A program made the position numbers and the translations under genes. The notes under the pieces were generated by a model. The model had not been told where the DNA came from, made no database searches, and saw only the letters and a program-made list of their open reading frames with translations. Positions 10,744 to 19,685 of a stretch of DNA of 64,000 nucleotides are shown here, piece after piece. Origin of the DNA: an uncultured Alphaproteobacteria bacterium (GTDB taxonomy: Bacteria; Pseudomonadota; Alphaproteobacteria; VGEJ01); the NCBI GenBank assembly GCA_913041535.1, contig CAJWJK010000003.1, positions 26,953-90,952 on the forward strand, given 5' to 3'. Every line of letters starts with the position of its first letter. Positions within the stretch are counted from its first letter, which is position 1.

Positions 10744-12037
10744 AAACTATATCTAGTAAATCCTCCACGTCGACACTACCTGTAATACGGCCCAATGCTC
10801 GTGTCGCTAGCCGCAAATCTTCCGCCATCAACTCAATATCCACGTTGTGACACGCTCTTTCTAGCGACGCTTGGCACTCCTGAAGTGCTTGTCGATGGCG
10901 GGCATGGGTGATAACGCTTCTCTCGCCGTTAGAAAGCTGGGCGGCTGCCTCTTTCTCTATTGCGCGACTCAAAGAATCCATACCTTGTCCAGTAAGAGCA
11001 GATACTCCAAAGGCATTCTGTGCGTCTGGAATTTCTGGTTCCGAAATAAGGTCGATCTTATTAAATACGATTATTTCAGTGCCATTGCCACCCACATTAT
11101 TTGCTTCCCCGGGGCATCTAGCATCAAAAACCATCAGCTTTATATCAGCCGACTTTGCGCGCTCTAGTGCTCGACGAACGCCTTCTTCTTCCACTTCATC
11201 CAGAGAACTTCGGAGGCCAGCTGTATCTGCTACGGTTACTGGATAACCGTTTAAGTCCAACTGGACCTCTACCACATCACGAGTTGTGCCCGCGCGGGCC
11301 GACACTATGGCTGCATCGCGGCCTGTTAAGTGATTGATAATAGTAGATTTACCGACATTTGGCCGTCCTAGAATCACTATATATATGCCTTCCCTAAGGC
11401 GCTCTCCGCGTCCGCCATCGTCAAGATATTCTGTTATTTGGTTTAATAACCGCTTACAGTCCGCCCGTGATTTCTCCGTAAGTTCAACTGGGAGCTCATC
11501 TTCCACAAAGTCAATCTCTGCTTCCAGGCGTCCGAGGGCTCGTAGTAAACAGGTTTTCCATTGCTCGCATTGGGCACCAAATTCGCCGCTAAGTTGTCTA
11601 AGAGCCTGTCGGCGCTGTGCGGCGGTTTCCGCGTTAATGAGATCGTTCAAGCCTTCTGCTTGAGTAAGATCAATTTTTCCATTTTGGAATCGGCGTTTGG
11701 TAAATTCGCCCGGATAAGCGGCACGCAGACCCGATTGTGATTCCAGCGCGCCGATAACACCAGCGACGACTGCAGCGCCACCGTGAAGATGGAGTTCAAC
11801 CACTTCCTCGCCGCTATAACTTGTTGGAGCGGGAAACCATAGAACTAACGCTTTGTCCAGGTGCTCTTTTGCGTTTGCTGTGCGGAGATCAACAAGTTTT
11901 GCACGATGTGCAACAGGTTGACCGCAACCCAGTAGTTTGACCGCATCCAATGCTTTCGGTCCTGACAAGCGTAATACGGCGATCCCAGCACGCCCGCGCC
12001 CGCTCGCAAGAGCAAAAATTGTGTCTGAGTTGGTCAG
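10718..12037 (-). CDS. mnmE: tRNA modification GTPase MnmE, start revised to a putative CTG
   Basis: GTPase [16 protein letters not shown]-terminal CIGK. The upstream in-frame segment (M)[29 protein letters not shown] matches the expected MnmE N-terminus. The only start-like codon after the in-frame TGA is CTG at 12037-12035, overlapping the upstream gene's TGA. Confidence 0.9.
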   Translation of the reverse strand: MTNSDTIFALASGRGRAGIAVLRLSGPKALDAVKLLGCGQPVAHRAKLVDLRTANAKEHLDKALVLWFPAPTSYSGEEVVELHLHGGAAVVAGVIGALESQSGLRAAYPGEFTKRRFQNGKIDLTQAEGLNDLINAETAAQRRQALRQLSGEFGAQCEQWKTCLLRALGRLEAEIDFVEDELPVELTEKSRADCKRLLNQITEYLDDGGRGERLREGIYIVILGRPNVGKSTIINHLTGRDAAIVSARAGTTRDVVEVQLDLNGYPVTVADTAGLRSSLDEVEEEGVRRALERAKSADIKLMVFDARCPGEANNVGGNGTEIIVFNKIDLISEPEIPDAQNAFGVSALTGQGMDSLSRAIEKEAAAQLSNGERSVITHARHRQALQECQASLERACHNVDIELMAEDLRLATRALGRITGSVDVEDLLDIVFAEMCIGK

Positions 12038-12396
12038 GGTAGATCAGGCTCAGTTTGATCGGGTTTCAACTGAAGGCGCTCCACTCTGCGATTACCAATT
12101 ACATCTGTTTCAAGAATTTCATCAAGATCGGCTTTAGTGCGATAGGTGTACCACACACCTTTCGGATAGATGACAAGAGTTGGTCCCAATTCGCACCGAT
12201 CGAGGCACATCGACGCATTTATACGAACGTCGTCAAGTCCCAAAGCTTTGATCTTAGCTTTCAAATAGTTTCGCAATGGTTCTGAGCCTCTAGCTTTACA
12301 GCAGCCACGTGGATGGCCTGAGGGACGTTCGTTTATGCACATGAATACATGACATCCGTAATACAGTTGCCGTTCAGGTTCAGGGCGGTCTTTCAT
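12034..12396 (-). CDS. Thioredoxin-like [2Fe-2S] ferredoxin domain protein
   Basis: YYGCHVFMCINERP...GCCKARGSEPL...INASMCLDRCELGPTLVIYPKGVWY; cysteine pattern of thioredoxin-fold [2Fe-2S] proteins. Confidence 0.85.
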   Translation of the reverse strand: MKDRPEPERQLYYGCHVFMCINERPSGHPRGCCKARGSEPLRNYLKAKIKALGLDDVRINASMCLDRCELGPTLVIYPKGVWYTYRTKADLDEILETDVIGNRRVERLQLKPDQTEPDLP

Positions 12397-12852
12397 TCAC
12401 TTTCCATTTTCCAAATTACTATGTTTAAAAACACACTCACTCCTGTATACACAATCAAATGAAGGCTCGCGTTGTGAAAACAAAGCATTGATTACCTTTA
12501 GTGCTTCGATGCGGTGTCATCAACCTATGGTCAGTCATACATATATGCAATTCGCTCGATCATACAACGGTTCTTTCTCTCACGCAGCGAGGAAAGAAGT
12601 TAGCTGATGAGCGACAATGGGACCGATAACTGGGGGGCGGCCATGCTAACCAAAACAAACTCCTAGGCAATGGGCGGTAAAAGGAACCTCTGCCTCCGCT
12701 ATACGTAGTTTGTGGAGACCAGTGTCACTATTGGAAGAAAATAGTAGCACATTTTTATGCATGAATAACTTATTCAGCTCTGACATAAGAGGTAGGGTAA
12801 GGTTACTTATAGTGGTTCGGTGACGTTACACGGGTAACGATTCGGGGTTGAT

Positions 12853-13320
12853 ATGGGGTATGTTTCGTTAAGAACATTAATCGGCGACCTAACGCTATTT
12901 GACGAAGCTAGAGAAATTGTTTCGCTTGAGTGGGGATGGGTTCCAGCGAGACAACCGACGCCACTTCTACTAGATGCAGTAGAGGTTATTAGGGAATATT
13001 TCGCTAGCGGTAGAATTAGTAAGAGTGTCCCATTACGACCGAAAGGCACCGAATTTCAACTTCGTGTTTGGGCTGCGATAGAGAAAGTTCCATCGGGCCG
13101 AACCGTGACATATACGGACGTTGCTCGTGACATTCATAGTGGACCCAGGGCGGTAGCACGAGCCTGTTCGCGAAATCCTATTCCTATTCTGATACCGTGT
13201 CATAGAGTAGTTGGCATCGAAGATCTTGGTGGATACTCAGGGGAAGGAGGGTGTGAAACAAAACGTACTCTCCTTGACTTAGAGGGCGTCTATACGGGGA
13301 AGAACTCTAAAGATTCTTAG
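12853..13320 (+). CDS. ogt: Methylated-DNA--protein-cysteine methyltransferase
   Basis: GTEFQLRVWAAIEKVPSGRTVTYTDVA...AVARACSRNPIPILIPCHRVVG...GGYSGEGGCETKRTLLDLE; PCHRV active site. Confidence 0.93.
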   Translation: MGYVSLRTLIGDLTLFDEAREIVSLEWGWVPARQPTPLLLDAVEVIREYFASGRISKSVPLRPKGTEFQLRVWAAIEKVPSGRTVTYTDVARDIHSGPRAVARACSRNPIPILIPCHRVVGIEDLGGYSGEGGCETKRTLLDLEGVYTGKNSKDS

Positions 13321-13443
13321 TGAGAGACATGACTGCTCCATGTTAATCCAAAACTCAGCCCTTCCTGAGGCGTTGTGAACTGCACGGTAACCTGAAATCG
13401 TGGGCTTAATTCTTGGCAATAGTGTGCGCATTCATGGACCAAC

Positions 13444-13473
13444 TTAGATTAGGGCTTCCGTCTAATCCTCTAA
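13444..13473. repeat. Imperfect inverted repeat, 9-bp stem with 3-nt bulge
   Basis: TTAGATTAG-GGCTTCCGT-CTAA(TCC)TCTAA read directly. Confidence 0.7.
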
Positions 13474-13555
13474 TGTTCTCGCATGCTCCTTTAAAGTGCC
13501 GCATTGGCATGGATTAAGGGCGCTTTAGCTATACGGCACGCAGACGTAGGTCCGC

Positions 13556-13575
13556 AACCATCGATTCCGATGGTT
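13556..13575. repeat. Perfect inverted repeat, 8-bp stem with 4-nt loop
   Basis: AACCATCG-ATTC-CGATGGTT read directly; no adjacent T-tract. Confidence 0.85.
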
Positions 13576-13814
13576 ATCATTGCACAAGAAGGGTGAGTTT
13601 AGGGGTCCGCCATAATTTCCGCCATCGTAGATGCTCAAAGACCGTATTTCGGGTTATTTGCACTATCCCAAGCTGCTAAGACCTCTAACGACATCTTGAG
13701 ATGCAGTATATCTCTCTCGCAACAATAGGGGCCAAATTAGCCTTTGACGCCCCACTGAATATGGGATCGTCATTAAAAGGATGTATCAGCGTGTAACCAT
13801 AGAAAATAACGGTC

Positions 13815-14135
13815 CTATGCTGCCTTTCCTTTAGCTTTTCGACCGCCGGATGCGATTACAGCGAGAATATCCGATTCTTTAACTATAACTAATTCTTCAC
13901 TTTTAATAGTGACGTCTGTACCAGAGAATTTTCCGAATAGGACCTTATCGCCTGCTTTTACTTCTAACGAGACAATGTTTCCATCGTTGTCACGTGAACC
14001 AGGTCCAGCGCTTACTACTTCACCCTGCATTGGCTTTTCTTGAGCTGTATCGGGAATAATAATGCCGCCAGAACTTCGTTCATCCGATTCTAATCGTCTA
14101 ATAAGCACGCGATCGTGCAATGGTTTGAATTTCAT
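13815..14135 (-). CDS. groES: Co-chaperonin GroES
   Basis: [46 protein letters not shown]...[11 protein letters not shown]; 106 aa. Confidence 0.97.
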   Translation of the reverse strand: MKFKPLHDRVLIRRLESDERSSGGIIIPDTAQEKPMQGEVVSAGPGSRDNDGNIVSLEVKAGDKVLFGKFSGTDVTIKSEELVIVKESDILAVIASGGRKAKGKAA

Positions 14136-14181
14136 TTGATTTCTACCCCTTTACTATAATACTTAATACCAGTTGGCAGAT

Positions 14182-14208
14182 TTGGCACTCATTAATGTGG
14201 AGTGCCAA
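14182..14208. promoter_or_regulatory. CIRCE operator (predicted HrcA binding site) upstream of groES
   Basis: TTGGCACTC-ATTAATGTG-GAGTGCCAA: 9-bp perfect inverted repeat with 9-bp spacer, about 50 bp upstream of the groES ATG. Confidence 0.9.
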
Positions 14209-14317
14209 AGCTGCATGAACACCATTTAACAATCATGGGCGCGTCGTCAACCCCCACTTTCAGAAAAGTGAGAGACCAAGAATAAGTCTATTATACAAAT
14301 AGCTCAATTGCTCGTAG

Positions 14318-16168
14318 TCAATCGGGATTGTCGTGGTTCGATTGTTGCCACCAAGTTTCTATAACGTAACCGTAGAGAGGGGTGACCTTTGGTCGTGCTA
14401 GATTAGCCCAATACGCAACTCTATCCTCGTTATAGTGATAAAGAGGTATAACGTAGTGGCCCCAGAGTAAAACACGGTCCATGGCCTGAATTGTGGCTAC
14501 AAACCTGTCTGGGTCACGTGTTTCGGTAATGCTATGGATTAAATGATCAACCACGGGATCACTCACACCCGGATAATTGCGGGTAGCTTCCTGATTAGCG
14601 GCAGTGGTGCTCCAATAGAATGCCTGTTCATTACCAGGCGATAAAGACATGCCCCAATGATTAAATATCATATCGAAGTCATAAGTATTCCGCCGATACT
14701 GATATTGGGCTGTATCAACTGTCCGAATTCTTGCCTTAATACCCAGTCGTTTTAGATTTCTAGAGAAAGATAAAGCAATTTTCTCATTCTCTGGTTGCAC
14801 TAGCAGAATTTCAAAAGCCATTGGCAACTTATCAGCAACACGTATGAGTGTGCCATTGCGAACATTCCAACCAGATTCGTAAAGTATTTCTTGCGCGGCT
14901 TTAAGGTTCGCCCGAATGCCACCCGCAACTTTTGGTGGAGAGTATGGCATACGGAAAACTTCACCGGGCAGTTGCATCTTGTATGGCTCAAGAAGCGCTA
15001 GTTCTAGACCATTTGGTGTGCCGTGGGATGCCAAGTCTGAATTATCCCAAATACTTTTTGTGCGCACGTAGGCATTATAAAAAAACATCTTGTTAATTTG
15101 ATCAAAGTCAAAAGCTAAGGACAGCGCCCGTCGTACTGAGCGGTCTCTGAAGATTTCTCGGCGTGTGTTGAATACAAGACCCAGCATGCCTGAAGGCCTA
15201 CCGTGCCCCAATTCTTCAAGCCTAACTTTACCATTCGCTACAGCGGGAAAATTGTAATCGTTAGCCCATCTTGCTGCGGAATATTCTTGACGAAAGTTAT
15301 ATTCTTGGGCTCGAAACGCCTCCATCATGACGTTTGCGTCTCGATAGTAGTCAAAGCGTATACGATCAAAATTATTTTGGCCTAAATTAATTGGTAAAGC
15401 AGCTCCCCAATAATCTGGGTCACGATCATAAATAATCGCCCGACCCGCATCTACGTGCCCTATTCGATAGGGTCCGCTACCTAAAGGGGGATTTAGAGTA
15501 GTGCTATCGAATTTGCGTGTTTTATAATGGTATTCCGAAAGGATTGGCATTAATCCTATGATTAATGGCAGTTCGCGATCAGGATTGCGGTGATCAAAAG
15601 AGAATCGAATTGTTCGACTTCCTGTAACATCGACACTAGTTACTTGTCGGTAGTAAAGCCGATGATTCGGTTTGCCATAAGTTTTCAGGGTATTCCAGGA
15701 AAAAATTACATCATTAACAGTAATAGGGCGCCCATCATGAAAGCGCGCCTCAGGGCGGATTGTAAAAGCAATTGATGATCGGTCATCAGGCACTTCAATG
15801 TTTTTCGCTATTAGCCCATATAGTGAGAATGGCTCATCCGAAGTCCGCTTTAAAAGTGACTCGAACATTAAATTCCTGCCATGTGCGGGGACTCCTTTTA
15901 TGATAAATGGGTTTAAACTATCGAAGGTACCCGATGCAGCTCGCCGCAATTCCCCTCCTTTTGGAGCTCGAGGGTTGACATATTCGAGATGTGGGAATTT
16001 TGCGTCGTATTTTAGTTCACCATGCATCGCAATACCGTGCTGGTGTGTTGTCTTCCGTTCAGCCGATAAACTGTTCGGTGCAGCTCCCAAACTTAAGGCA
16101 ATGGTTAGGGCAATTGTTGCCGCAAGAAGACTCAGTTCAAAAATTCTAACATTTAGGGGATGACCCAT
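14318..16168 (-). CDS. Extracellular solute-binding protein family 5 (peptide ABC transporter, YejA-like)
   Basis: N-terminal hydrophobic signal; HGIAMHGELKYDAKFPHLEYVNPRAPKGGELRRAASGTFDSLNPF; ~616 aa SBP_bac_5 layout. Confidence 0.88.
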   Translation of the reverse strand: MGHPLNVRIFELSLLAATIALTIALSLGAAPNSLSAERKTTHQHGIAMHGELKYDAKFPHLEYVNPRAPKGGELRRAASGTFDSLNPFIIKGVPAHGRNLMFESLLKRTSDEPFSLYGLIAKNIEVPDDRSSIAFTIRPEARFHDGRPITVNDVIFSWNTLKTYGKPNHRLYYRQVTSVDVTGSRTIRFSFDHRNPDRELPLIIGLMPILSEYHYKTRKFDSTTLNPPLGSGPYRIGHVDAGRAIIYDRDPDYWGAALPINLGQNNFDRIRFDYYRDANVMMEAFRAQEYNFRQEYSAARWANDYNFPAVANGKVRLEELGHGRPSGMLGLVFNTRREIFRDRSVRRALSLAFDFDQINKMFFYNAYVRTKSIWDNSDLASHGTPNGLELALLEPYKMQLPGEVFRMPYSPPKVAGGIRANLKAAQEILYESGWNVRNGTLIRVADKLPMAFEILLVQPENEKIALSFSRNLKRLGIKARIRTVDTAQYQYRRNTYDFDMIFNHWGMSLSPGNEQAFYWSTTAANQEATRNYPGVSDPVVDHLIHSITETRDPDRFVATIQAMDRVLLWGHYVIPLYHYNEDRVAYWANLARPKVTPLYGYVIETWWQQSNHDNPD

Positions 16169-17116
16169 ATGTCAACTATACCCATAATTATTGATTGTGA
16201 CCCTGGTCAAGATGATGCTGTTATGCTCCTGTTGGCTCTGGCATCGCCGAAAGAACTGAAAATTTGTGGCATCAGTACGGTTGCGGGTAATGTGCCGCTT
16301 GAGCTCACCCAACGCAATGCTCGGATTATCTGCGAACTTGCAGGACGTAGTGATGTCTCAGTGTATGCTGGCTGCAAGCGCCCACTGGTGCGGCCACCAA
16401 TAACCGCGGAAAACGTTCACGGGCATACTGGAATAGATGGGTTTAATGTATTTGAGCCCACGGCCCCTCTTGAAGAATTACATGGTGTGGATTTTATCAT
16501 CGACACTTTGATGGCATCTGCTGATGGGGAGATTACACTAGTGCTAACAGGGCCTCACACAAATGTAGCTGTTGCCATGGTAAAGGAGCCAGGAATTATA
16601 CCAAAAATTGCCAAAATTGTACTTATGGGAGGTGCATTCCGCGAAAAAGGAAATACTCAACCTTCAGCAGAGTTCAATATTTTGGCTGATCCACATTCGG
16701 CACACATTGTATTTGGTTCAGGGTGTCACATTGTCGCTATTGGTCTTGACGTTACAAATAAGACAGTAGCGACACCAGAACGAATGAGAACGATTGAACG
16801 CATTCCAGGTAAGATAGGCCAGGCTGTTCACGATATGCTGACATTTTATGATCGCAAGAATCCAGAAAAATATGGCAGTTTTGGTAGCCCTCTCCATGAT
16901 CCGTGTACAGTTGCTTATCTTCTGAAACCGGAGCTGTTTGCTAGTAAATTGGTAAATGTGGAAATAGAGATACAGTCAGAATTAACCATGGGCGAAACAG
17001 TGGTTGACTTCTGGGGGGTTACAGGTCGTCGGCCTAATGTTCATTGGGCACACCAAATAGACCATGATCAGTTTTACTCGCTCTTGTTAAATCGTATAGC
17101 GCGACTTCCTGGTTGA
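16169..17116 (+). CDS. Inosine/uridine-preferring nucleoside hydrolase
   Basis: IPIIIDCDPGQDDAVMLLLALAS, VHGHTGIDG, NILADPHSAHIVF, PLHDPCTVAYLL. Start chosen at the second in-frame ATG (16169), with AGGGG 9 nt upstream; the ORF track uses 16160. Confidence 0.92.
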   Translation: MSTIPIIIDCDPGQDDAVMLLLALASPKELKICGISTVAGNVPLELTQRNARIICELAGRSDVSVYAGCKRPLVRPPITAENVHGHTGIDGFNVFEPTAPLEELHGVDFIIDTLMASADGEITLVLTGPHTNVAVAMVKEPGIIPKIAKIVLMGGAFREKGNTQPSAEFNILADPHSAHIVFGSGCHIVAIGLDVTNKTVATPERMRTIERIPGKIGQAVHDMLTFYDRKNPEKYGSFGSPLHDPCTVAYLLKPELFASKLVNVEIEIQSELTMGETVVDFWGVTGRRPNVHWAHQIDHDQFYSLLLNRIARLPG

Positions 17117-18523
17117 TCACGATTTAGGAGTTGGCATTAAAAAGGGCTTAATTTTTTCATAAGCGTGGCTAGCTTGTAGTACTAACGTATCCGCATATTT
17201 AGCCCCGACAATCTGAAGGGCAACCGGTAAGCCGTCGCTACCAAAACCACAAGGTACAGTAGCGGCAGGTTGTTGGGTTAAATTAAAGGGATATGTAAAC
17301 GGAGACCATTCCCACCATCGCGTCATTCCTCGCCCTGGTGGCACTTCATTGCCGGCTGCAAATGCCGTTAGAGGCAGTTGGGGAGTTAACAGGAGGTCGT
17401 ACTTGGTATGGAATAAACCCATTAGACGACCCAATTCTTCCCTTTTGTACTCTGATTCTCTGTATTCAACTGCGCCAATACTTTTACCACGGTCTGCAAG
17501 AGCTAAAATCGGTTCATCCATTAAGTGATGTTTAGAGTCAGGAATGTGTGCAATAAGAAAAGCTAGGCCCACGGACCAAATATCTTCAAAGTATTGGCGT
17601 GGATTGGCGAAACCAGGGTCCACCTCATCGACTGTTGCCCCAAGATCATTGAAAACGCTCGCTGCTGCATCGACTTGTGCCAGCACATCGGGGTCCACTT
17701 GTGCATACCCGAGGTTTCTGCTGTAAGCAATTCGGAGACCTTTAACGACTTCCTCAGTGCGGTCTAGCATATTGTGAAAATCAGGTGGTTGATTGTTTAG
17801 AGCCAGCCAGTCTCGGGAGTCAGCCTCTGCCATGACTCGTAGCATGAGCGCAGCATCGCCGACGGTACGGGTTGTTGGACCATGGTGTGAAAGCGTACCT
17901 TGAGCGCTTGACGGATACGTTGGCACAACTCCAAACGTTGGTTTAAAACCGAACACTCCACAAAATCCTGCGGGCATACGAATCGATCCGCCGCCGTCGG
18001 AACTAATGTGTAGGAATCCCATGGCGAGAGCTGCTGCGACTGCCGCTCCACCGCTGCTACCTCCTGAAACACGCTCAGTGTTCCATGGGTTTAAAGTCTT
18101 TCCGGTAAGTGCGCACTCTGTGACACCCTTCCATCCAAATTCCGGAGTAGTAGTTTTTCCAACGAAAACTGCTCCATGTTCACGCATACGCGCAACACAT
18201 GGTGTGTCCTCCTCCCATGGGCCGCTGACTTCAGAGGTCTTTGATCCTCGTAAAGTGGGCCAGCCTTTAGAAAGCATCAGGTCTTTTATTGTTGCAGGCA
18301 CCCCATCAATTAACCCCAGCGGCTTATTACATCTCCAACGTTTTTCAGACGCTTTGGCGTCGGCTAGTGCTCGATCTTCATCGATCAGGCAAAATGCATT
18401 GTATTGCGCGTTAAGAGCGTTCATACGATCGAGCGTAGCGCGAGTCACTTCAATCGGAGACAAGTCTCCACTTCGGTAACTTGCCACGACTGAGTTGGCG
18501 GTCAGGTTGTCTAGATCGGTCAC
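17117..18523 (-). CDS. Amidase (amidase signature family)
   Basis: Amidase signature GGSSGGAAVAAALAMGFLHISSDGGGSIRMPAGFCGVFGFKPTFG. Confidence 0.93.
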   Translation of the reverse strand: MTDLDNLTANSVVASYRSGDLSPIEVTRATLDRMNALNAQYNAFCLIDEDRALADAKASEKRWRCNKPLGLIDGVPATIKDLMLSKGWPTLRGSKTSEVSGPWEEDTPCVARMREHGAVFVGKTTTPEFGWKGVTECALTGKTLNPWNTERVSGGSSGGAAVAAALAMGFLHISSDGGGSIRMPAGFCGVFGFKPTFGVVPTYPSSAQGTLSHHGPTTRTVGDAALMLRVMAEADSRDWLALNNQPPDFHNMLDRTEEVVKGLRIAYSRNLGYAQVDPDVLAQVDAAASVFNDLGATVDEVDPGFANPRQYFEDIWSVGLAFLIAHIPDSKHHLMDEPILALADRGKSIGAVEYRESEYKREELGRLMGLFHTKYDLLLTPQLPLTAFAAGNEVPPGRGMTRWWEWSPFTYPFNLTQQPAATVPCGFGSDGLPVALQIVGAKYADTLVLQASHAYEKIKPFLMPTPKS

Positions 18524-18691
18524 TATTTAGCCCCTTGGTTTGGGTATGAGCGTGGAGGAATTACAATAGTTATTAAGGATGTGAGCGTGATATCATAAAG
18601 CAACGAAAACGCCAATAAGGTTGGTTGTCTTTGGAGTAACGAGCGATTAAGCATCACAATAGTCATGTGCAACCAATGCTGAATGAAACCG

Positions 18692-19681
18692 CTACGGGTG
18701 ATTACTAGACTTTTCAAGATAGTCCTTTACGTAGGTAGAGATCCCCAATTCTAGAGGGGTAAATGGCTTGGTGTACCCCGAAGATCGTAGGCGGTCCATT
18801 TTTGCTTCAGTAAAGTATTGATAGCGCGTACGGAGATCTAAAGGAGTATCGCAGTACTCTATCAATGGTTCGCGATCTAAAGCTACAAAAACTGCGCTTG
18901 CAAGCTCGTTAAAGCTTCGTGCGTGACCACTTCCTAAATTGAAAAGCCCACTTATTTCTTCGTGATCAAGAAGCCATAAAATCACGTCAACGCAGTCTTT
19001 TACGTAAATGAAATCCCGCTTTTGTTCGCCGTCCTTACAGTCACTACGATGCGAGCGAAATAATTGAGGTATATGACCACTGGTGATCGTTTCATATATT
19101 TGCAGGGCTACGCTTCTCATCGCTCCTTTGTGGCCCTCACCAGGCCCAAAAACATTAAAAAACTTCAGACCAACCCACTGGGAACCCCGAAGTAGCGCCT
19201 GCGAATCAGCCGTTATACAGCGGTCGACAAGGTGCTTGCTCCAAGCATAGGGATTAAGCGGACAAAGTTTTTCCAACAACTCGGGTATTGGGTCGTCATC
19301 AAAGCCGTAAGATCCGTCGCCATACGTAGCAGCTGATGATGCGTAAATCAGACGGGTGTCATGCGCACGGCACCAGCGCCAAAGGTCTAGTGTATAGTTA
19401 GTATTGTGTTTTAGCAGCAGGTCAACGTTAGTCTCGGTAGTGTCAGAGATTGCACCCATATGGATCACGGTCTTGACTGCGCTAGCGGATGAGAGGAAGT
19501 TGATCAAATTGTCAGGCGCGATGATATCTGCGACATTGGCTGTAGATAGATTTCTCCACTTGGTGCTTTCATCATGCCAGTCACAAACGACTATGTTGTA
19601 TTCTGATTTCTCTGTTAGCTCAGAAACAATGTTGGATCCTATAAATCCAGCCCCTCCGGTTACAACAATGGTTTGCACCAT
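18692..19681 (-). CDS. hldD: ADP-glyceromanno-heptose 6-epimerase
   Basis: VVTGGAGFIGSNIV, YASSAATYGDG, YAWSKHLVD, GLKFFNVFGPGEGHKGAM; next to hldE. Confidence 0.93.
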   Translation of the reverse strand: MVQTIVVTGGAGFIGSNIVSELTEKSEYNIVVCDWHDESTKWRNLSTANVADIIAPDNLINFLSSASAVKTVIHMGAISDTTETNVDLLLKHNTNYTLDLWRWCRAHDTRLIYASSAATYGDGSYGFDDDPIPELLEKLCPLNPYAWSKHLVDRCITADSQALLRGSQWVGLKFFNVFGPGEGHKGAMRSVALQIYETITSGHIPQLFRSHRSDCKDGEQKRDFIYVKDCVDVILWLLDHEEISGLFNLGSGHARSFNELASAVFVALDREPLIEYCDTPLDLRTRYQYFTEAKMDRLRSSGYTKPFTPLELGISTYVKDYLEKSSNHP

Positions 19682-19685
19682 AATG

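Noticed and set aside
13321-13814. Possible degraded groEL in the gap downstream of groES
   Set aside because: Looked for the expected GroEL N-terminus after groES on the minus strand; nothing resembling it was found by eye.
18523-18717. Small minus ORF between amidase and hldD
   Set aside because: 64 aa, no recognisable family, overlaps the hldD 3' end; not enough support.
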